Assembly (NCBI GenBank): GCA_964415605.1
Contig: CAYQBA010000115.1
Coordinates: 1-15,488 of the forward strand
DNA length: 15,488 nt
Direction of reading: 5' to 3'
Source: UCB3 sp964415605
GTDB taxonomy: Bacteria > Chloroflexota > Anaerolineae > Epilineales > Epilineaceae
Shown here: positions 8,572 through 13,447 of the stretch, piece by piece
Layout of the letters: the number at the start of each line of letters is the position of its first letter
How positions within the stretch are numbered: position 1 is the first letter of the stretch
Notes under the pieces: model-generated
Databases searched by the model: none
Seen by the model: the letters and a program-made list of their open reading frames with translations, nothing else
Told to the model about the DNA's origin: nothing
Program-made: the position numbers and the translations under genes

Positions 8572-8600
8572 ATGATGGGCACCCGCGGGTGACTTGTCAA
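8572..8600 (-). promoter_or_regulatory. Putative promoter of the oligopeptidase-subtilase operon
   Basis: On the minus strand there is a perfect -35 box TTGACA (8600-8595), a 17-base spacer, and CATCAT (8577-8572), which matches the -10 consensus at four of six positions. It begins 13 bases after the manA stop and would give a leader of about 75 bases before the oligopeptidase ATG. The spacer contains a 12-base perfect palindrome (8580-8591). A TTGACA is rare by chance in DNA this GC-rich, which supports the call. Confidence 0.55.
8580..8591. promoter_or_regulatory. 12-base palindrome, possible operator
   Basis: CACCCGCGGGTG is a perfect inverted repeat lying between the -35 and -10 boxes of the putative oligopeptidase promoter. 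A dimeric repressor bound here would block RNA polymerase. No regulator gene is adjacent, and short GC palindromes arise easily in this composition, so the role is inferred from position only. Confidence 0.4.
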
Positions 8601-8613
8601 ACGACCGCCGGCG

Positions 8614-9672
8614 TCACGCCGTGACCCCCGGGGCACACATCACGGCGTCGACGGCCTCGCCGTGGAGCCGCGCCTGGCCTGCCGCCGCCGGCACCACGGC
8701 GCTCTCGCCGCACGCCAGCGCGACCGCGCCCGACGCGGTCTCGATCGACAGGCGGCCGCCGAGGCACACGATTCCCATGAACGCGTCCACGCCGATGGTC
8801 CACGACCCGTCGCCCGTCCACCTTTCGGCAGTGCACCATGGCGTGGCGAGCACCCGCTCCCGCCGCGGGCCGGCGGCGGCGAGGACGTGGGTTGCCGATC
8901 GGCAGCCCGCCACGAACGCGGCGCCGCGCGGGGCGCCCCAGTCGGCCACATCCAGCGCGCGCGCCACGTGCAGCGGGCGCGGCTGGCCGGCCGGGTCGGG
9001 CCGTCCATTCGGATCGTAGCGGCGGCCCCAGTCCCACAGCCGATACGTGACGGCGCGCTTGCCGGGCAGGACGAGCTGGGGCTCGACGAGCGTGACACCG
9101 GCCCCGATGGCATGCACGGTGCCGGCCGCGACGACGAACGTGTCGCCGGGCGCGACGGGCACGAAGTTCAGGAGGGCGTCGAGGCCGGCGCCGCGAGCCA
9201 GGCAGGCCTCGACGTCGGCGCGCGCCACGCCGGCCTGGAAGCCGAGGTAGATCCCGGCGCCGGGCGCGGCGCCGACGATGATCCACGCCTCGGGCTTGCC
9301 GCTCTCGCCGGGCGCGAGCGCGGGATCGTCGGCGGCCGGGTGGACTTGCACCGAGAGGGTTTCCGCGGCGTCGAGGACCTTGACGAGGAGCGGCAGCCGA
9401 CCGTCATGCCGCGCGGCCGCGGGGCCGAGCCATGCCGCGGGATCGCGCGCGATGACGTCGGACAACAGCTCGCCGGTCCGCGCCAGGCGGCTGGGGAAGG
9501 TCGGCTCGACCGAGATCTCCCACGCCTCGCCGATTCGGTCGGCGGCCGCCACGACGCCGAGCCGGGCCTTGTGGCAGGCGGCGATCCACTGGCCGCCCCA
9601 GGGCGTGCGGACCGGGGGCGTGACGTTGTCAGGGCGCAGCCGCTCGGGCGGCGGTGTGGGGCGGGTGGGCAT
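8614..9672 (-). CDS. manA: Mannose-6-phosphate isomerase, class I (short form)
   Basis: About 352 residues. It interconverts fructose 6-phosphate and mannose 6-phosphate in the cytoplasm, feeding GDP-mannose and glycan synthesis or mannose use. Type I motifs in order are WGG near the N-terminus, GEAWEIS, LPLLVKVLDAAETLSVQVHP (zinc ligands Gln109 and His111), GKPEAWIIV (Glu128), PGDTFVVAAGTVHAIG (His187) and VTYRLWDWGR (Arg211, likely catalytic). The length fits the short Bacillus-like class, with a modest N-terminal extension of Pro-rich sequence. I prefer ATG 9672 to an in-frame TTG at 9690, because a -10-like TAAACT lies just upstream of the ATG and would place transcription start on it. 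Neither codon has a Shine-Dalgarno sequence. The stop is 13 bases before the oligopeptidase promoter. No functional link to the neighbouring peptidases or VWA genes is evident. Confidence 0.94.
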   Translation of the reverse strand: MPTRPTPPPERLRPDNVTPPVRTPWGGQWIAACHKARLGVVAAADRIGEAWEISVEPTFPSRLARTGELLSDVIARDPAAWLGPAAARHDGRLPLLVKVLDAAETLSVQVHPAADDPALAPGESGKPEAWIIVGAAPGAGIYLGFQAGVARADVEACLARGAGLDALLNFVPVAPGDTFVVAAGTVHAIGAGVTLVEPQLVLPGKRAVTYRLWDWGRRYDPNGRPDPAGQPRPLHVARALDVADWGAPRGAAFVAGCRSATHVLAAAGPRRERVLATPWCTAERWTGDGSWTIGVDAFMGIVCLGGRLSIETASGAVALACGESAVVPAAAGQARLHGEAVDAVMCAPGVTA

Positions 9673-9679
9673 CGGGTGG

Positions 9680-9709
9680 AGTTTAGCCAATCGGTGAGCG
9701 GGGGCTCAA
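9680..9709 (-). promoter_or_regulatory. Putative manA promoter, probably leaderless
   Basis: On the minus strand are TTGAGC (9709-9704), an 18-base spacer, and TAAACT (9685-9680), each four of six to consensus. Only seven bases separate the -10 box from the ATG at 9672, so transcription would start at or within a base or two of the A of the ATG. The absence of a ribosome binding site before manA fits a leaderless transcript. Confidence 0.45.
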
Positions 9710-9766
9710 GTTTGTGGCGGCACGACAACCGGTGTCCCTGGAACCATCTCTCCGCCTGGCGTGTCT

Positions 9767-9778
9767 TGATGATCATCA
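9767..9778. promoter_or_regulatory. 12-base AT-rich palindrome, possible operator
   Basis: TGATGATCATCA is a perfect inverted repeat in the 119-base divergent region between manA and the double-VWA gene, directly abutting the AGGAG of the latter. Its low GC content stands out sharply from the surroundings. It could bind a dimeric regulator, or form a small hairpin in the leader that affects ribosome access. No nearby regulator gene supports either reading. Confidence 0.4.
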
Positions 9779-9782
9779 GGAG
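9778..9782 (+). promoter_or_regulatory. Ribosome binding site of the double-VWA gene
   Basis: AGGAG nine bases upstream of an in-frame TTG at 9792. It is the only good Shine-Dalgarno sequence near the start of this gene, and it argues for the rare TTG start over GTG at 9714 or 9813. Confidence 0.6.
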
Positions 9783-9791
9783 CACCCCAGC

Positions 9792-12700
9792 TTGAATCCT
9801 CCCTGCCACCGCGTGTGGCTCGCCCATGCCCCGCGACCTACCCCGGGCGCGATCCTGTCCGCCGGGCTGGCCGCGATCGCATGGGGCTGGGCCGGGTGGG
9901 GCGGGGGCAGCCCCGGCGCAGCCCCCGCGGGGGCGCAAACGGTCTCTCCAAGCGCACCGGGCGTGGCCGAGGCGACCTGGGCGCTGCCGGCGCCGCGGCC
10001 GCCGTTCGACCCCGCGATCGAGCCGTTGGACGTCGCGTGGGACCCCGGCGGCGGGATCCTCGTCGCCGACGCGGCCAACGCCGCCGTCATCGGCTACGAC
10101 GCGGCGGGCGCGCGCCGGCGGGTGTGGCGGATCGGCGACACCGCGGGGGTGCCGGCGTGCCAGGCGATCCCGATCGCCCTGGCCGTCGACGGCGGGCGGG
10201 GGCACGTGTATGTGCTGTGGCGCATCCACCCGCCGGACGGGGCCGGCGGCAGCACCGAGACCGTCGTGCTCGAGGTCCGCGACGACGGCGGCAGCGTGAC
10301 CCGCCAGCAGCCGGTGGTGGCGGATGACCTGGCCGTCGAACCCGGCACGGGCAACCTCTGGCTGTACGACGCGGCGGCTGGGCGCGTGGTGGAGCGGCGG
10401 CTGTCCGACAGTCTCCCACTGCGCTCGATCGCCGTCGGGCGCCGACCGGGCGGCGCGGGCAGCCTGGCGATCACGCCGACGCGGGTGGCTGTCGTGATCG
10501 GCCGGTCGGTCGAGCTGTTCGACCGGGACGGCCGGCGTCAGCCCCGGGTGGATCTCGGCGGGCAGCCGGCGCAGTCGGTGGCCGCGGGCACCGACGGGCG
10601 GCTGTGGGTGCTGGTGCGCCCGGGCGGGGCCTTCACCGACGCGCTGGCGGCGCCGCTGATCCACCGGCTCGACGCGCGCGGCGATCCCATCGACGTCATC
10701 CAGCACGCGGCGCTGGGGGCGGCTCCCCTCCCCGCGGGCATCGGCTGGCCGTTCGCCATCGACGTTCAGCAGGACGCGCCGGCGTTCACCACCGGCCGCG
10801 AGCAGGCGCCGTTCGAGGTGCGCTGGCACGCGGGCGCCGTCGGCCCGGCACGCGTCATCGCCGGCGGCCCGACGCGCAACGGGGGCACGGCCCCGCGCTG
10901 CCGGGATGGGCGCGCCGGTGTGCCGCCGGCCATCGTGGCCACCGGGGACGGGGATCTGATCGCCCTCGATGCCGCGGGCGGCCAGATCGTCGCCATCGAC
11001 CCGGCGGCGGGGGGCGGGTATGCCTCGGCGATCGCCGAGGCGCCGGCCGGGGCGCGCGACGTGGCTGTGGACGACACCGGCGCGGTGCTGGTGCTCGGCG
11101 CGGACGGCGAGGTCCTGGCCTTCCGGCGGGACGCCCAAGTGGGCCCGGCCTGGCGGCTGGTGTGTGGCTGCGGGCGCGGCGACCGCGTGGCGATCGGGCA
11201 CCGCTCGCTCTTCGTCGGCCAGCCCGAGCCGCTCCCCGGTCGGATCCAGTGGCGCAGCGCGCGCACGGGCGCGGCCATCGGGAACGTGAACCTCCCGCCC
11301 GGCACCGGCGGGCGCTGGCCGGCAGACGTGGCCGCGGTGCCCGGAGGCGACGCGCTGTTCGCCGCGGGGCTGGTCGGCGGCATGATCCACGTCTGGAACA
11401 TCGCCGGGGGGCGGACCACGGACGGCCCCATGGCCGCGTGGGGCGCCGGCGTCGCCGCGGGCCCGCGCCGGCTGGCGGCGACGCGCACGACCGACGGCAC
11501 CCTGGTGGCGGCGCTGCGGTCGGATGGGTCGGTGGCCGTGTTCGACGACGCCGGAGACCTGCGCGCGGCGTGGCGGCCGCGGACCGCGAACGGTACGCCG
11601 ATCACCGGCGACGACGTCGCCGTGGGCCCCGACGGTCGCGTCTACCTCGTCGCCGGCACGGGCCGGGCGGTGCACGCCTTCGCGGCACCGGGCGGCGGCG
11701 ACGTCGAGGCGCCTGCCACGACCCCGCCGCCGCCGGACCCGGCCCGCCGCGCGTGCGCGCCGGTCGCGCGCCGCATCGTCCCGGCGGGGTCGGTCCCCGC
11801 CGGTGTCGAGATCGACGTCGGCATCGCGATCGACGTCGCCTGCCCGCCGGGGCGGGCCGCCGGCGCGGACGTCGTCGTGGCGCTCGACCGGTCGAGCTCG
11901 ATGGCGGGCGCCCCGCTGGCGGCCGCGGTGGGCGCGGCACGGGCGTTCGTCGCCGGCCTGGATCGCGGCCGGCACCGCGTGGCGCTGGTGACGTTCGGCG
12001 ACGGCGCGACGGTCGACGCGCCGCTGTCGTCCGACCCTGCCCCGGTGCTCGGGAAGCTTGCCGCCTTGCGGGCGCTCGGCGGCACCGACGTCGCGGCGGC
12101 GCTGGACGTCGCGGGCGGCGTGCTGGCGGAGGCGGCCGCGGCGTCGGACGGGCCGGCGCGGCTGCCGGTGGTCGTGCTCCTCTCGGACGGTGGCCACGGC
12201 AACCCGGGCACCGACCCGCGCGCCGTGGCGGCGGCGCTGCGGGCGCGGGGGATCGCGCGCTTCACGATCGGGCTGGGCGCCGCGGCCGACGCGGCGCTGT
12301 TGGCGGACGTCGCCGACGGGCAGTACTTCCCGGCGCCGGAGCCCGGGGATCTGGCACCGATCTACAGGGCGATCCACGACCGCATCGCCAGCCCGGGCAT
12401 CGGCGACGTGATCCTCGACGAGCGGTCGGGCGCGGATCACGCGATCGTGCCGCGGTCGGCGGATCCCCCGGCCTGGGCAGTGGACGAAGGGCTGCGCTGG
12501 GGGCGCGCGGTCCTGCCGCGGACCGGGCTGACGCTGACCTATCGGATCGCGGCGCGCCAGCCCGGCCGGCTGGTCCTGGGCGCGGGCAGCGCGGCGGTCT
12601 ACGCCGACGCGGCGGGGATCGAGCACCCGCTGGCGATCCCGACGGCGGTGGTGTCGGTGAGCGTCGGGGTCGCAACGGCGACCGCGACGCCGGTGGGATC

Positions 12701-13427
12701 GGGGACGCCGGGGGGATCGCCGACGGCGGCGGGCACGGCACCGGTAGGGACGCCGGGGCCACCGGCCACAGTCGCAGCCATGGCGACGGCGACGGCCTCG
12801 CCGCCCGGGCGCCCGGCGCTGGTCTACCTTCCCCACGTCGACGGCTGCGCGGGAGCGGCGCCGCCGCTCACGGCGGTGCTGGTGCTCGACGCGTCGGCGA
12901 GCATGCTCGAGCGCCTGCCAGGTGCGCCGCGCGCCAAGCTCGACGGGGCGCGCGCGGCGCTCGCGGCCTGGCTGGGCGCGGTGCGCTGGGAGGCGGGCGA
13001 CCGCATCGGGCTGGTGACGTTCCACCGCCGCGCGGCGGCGGCGGCGCCGCTGGGCGCGTCGCGCGCGGCGCTGGAGACGGCGCTGGGCACGGTGGGCGTC
13101 GACGACCAGACGCGGCTCGACCTCGGGATCATGGCGGCTCACGCGATGCTCGCGGAGGCGCCAGGGGGCGGCTCGCGGCGGGTGATCGTGGTCCTGACCG
13201 ATGGCCGGCCTTACCCGGTGGCGGGGGCGGTGGTGATCGCGGCGGCGGCCGCGGCCAAGGCGGACGGCATCCGCATCGTCGCGGTCGGGCTGGGCGACGA
13301 GCTCGACGCCGGCACGCTGCGCGCGGTGGCGAGCTCGCCGGCGGATTTCCACCGCGCCGCGACGGACGACGCACTGGTGGCGCGCTTCAGGGCGCTGGGC
13401 GGCGAGATGGCCTGCGCGGGGCGGTGA
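9792..13427 (+). CDS. Secreted protein with propeller-like N-terminus and two VWA domains
   Basis: About 1211 residues from TTG 9792. The N-terminus looks like a signal peptide: basic H-R-V-W...R-P, a hydrophobic core at ~20-36, and cleavage near AGA (46-48). Residues ~60-640 contain repeated short strands of the type 'D-V-A-W-D-P-G-G-G-I-L-V-A-D', 'AVDDTGAVLVLGADG' and 'VAVGPDGRVYLVAG', consistent with an NHL or PQQ-like beta-propeller. VWA1 (~691-872) has a complete metal site (MIDAS): Asp699-x-Ser701-x-Ser703, Thr765, Asp799. It is preceded by a Cys-flanked strand segment and followed by a beta-sandwich module (~873-955), an arrangement familiar from Chloroflexota VWA proteins. A T/G/P-rich linker (~960-1008) and VYLPH precede VWA2 (~1025-1205), also with a full MIDAS (Asp1033, Ser1035, Ser1037, Thr1107, Asp1137). 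Expected role: metal-dependent binding at the cell surface; the ligand is unknown. There is no cell-wall anchor or C-terminal membrane span. GTG 9813 is an alternative start. Confidence 0.9.
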   Translation: MNPPCHRVWLAHAPRPTPGAILSAGLAAIAWGWAGWGGGSPGAAPAGAQTVSPSAPGVAEATWALPAPRPPFDPAIEPLDVAWDPGGGILVADAANAAVIGYDAAGARRRVWRIGDTAGVPACQAIPIALAVDGGRGHVYVLWRIHPPDGAGGSTETVVLEVRDDGGSVTRQQPVVADDLAVEPGTGNLWLYDAAAGRVVERRLSDSLPLRSIAVGRRPGGAGSLAITPTRVAVVIGRSVELFDRDGRRQPRVDLGGQPAQSVAAGTDGRLWVLVRPGGAFTDALAAPLIHRLDARGDPIDVIQHAALGAAPLPAGIGWPFAIDVQQDAPAFTTGREQAPFEVRWHAGAVGPARVIAGGPTRNGGTAPRCRDGRAGVPPAIVATGDGDLIALDAAGGQIVAIDPAAGGGYASAIAEAPAGARDVAVDDTGAVLVLGADGEVLAFRRDAQVGPAWRLVCGCGRGDRVAIGHRSLFVGQPEPLPGRIQWRSARTGAAIGNVNLPPGTGGRWPADVAAVPGGDALFAAGLVGGMIHVWNIAGGRTTDGPMAAWGAGVAAGPRRLAATRTTDGTLVAALRSDGSVAVFDDAGDLRAAWRPRTANGTPITGDDVAVGPDGRVYLVAGTGRAVHAFAAPGGGDVEAPATTPPPPDPARRACAPVARRIVPAGSVPAGVEIDVGIAIDVACPPGRAAGADVVVALDRSSSMAGAPLAAAVGAARAFVAGLDRGRHRVALVTFGDGATVDAPLSSDPAPVLGKLAALRALGGTDVAAALDVAGGVLAEAAAASDGPARLPVVVLLSDGGHGNPGTDPRAVAAALRARGIARFTIGLGAAADAALLADVADGQYFPAPEPGDLAPIYRAIHDRIASPGIGDVILDERSGADHAIVPRSADPPAWAVDEGLRWGRAVLPRTGLTLTYRIAARQPGRLVLGAGSAAVYADAAGIEHPLAIPTAVVSVSVGVATATATPVGSGTPGGSPTAAGTAPVGTPGPPATVAAMATATASPPGRPALVYLPHVDGCAGAAPPLTAVLVLDASASMLERLPGAPRAKLDGARAALAAWLGAVRWEAGDRIGLVTFHRRAAAAAPLGASRAALETALGTVGVDDQTRLDLGIMAAHAMLAEAPGGGSRRVIVVLTDGRPYPVAGAVVIAAAAAAKADGIRIVAVGLGDELDAGTLRAVASSPADFHRAATDDALVARFRALGGEMACAGR

Positions 13428-13447
13428 TGTGTTATCTCGCCCCGCGC
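13428..13447. other. 20-base gap between convergent VWA genes
   Basis: The stops of the two tail-to-tail VWA genes are separated by only 20 bases. I see no hairpin in the gap, so transcription from either side may run into the opposite gene, or terminate within coding sequence or by a factor-dependent mechanism. Confidence 0.5.

Noticed and set aside
8546..8576. Plus-strand TATGAT with an upstream CTGACC as a promoter reading into manA antisense
   Set aside because: The -35 match is poor and the spacer is 19 bases. The minus-strand reading has a perfect TTGACA and a gene in the right place.
1726..8592. A 2288-codon open frame on the plus strand opposite the two peptidase genes
   Set aside because: It is antisense to two genes with complete catalytic motifs, and its translation is Arg/Gly/Val/His-rich with no recognisable domain. 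Long stop-free antisense frames are expected in very GC-rich coding DNA.
8613..8625. Small inverted repeat GTCAC-GCC-GTGAC at the end of manA as a terminator
   Set aside because: The stem is only five base pairs, it lies partly inside the coding sequence and no T-tract follows.
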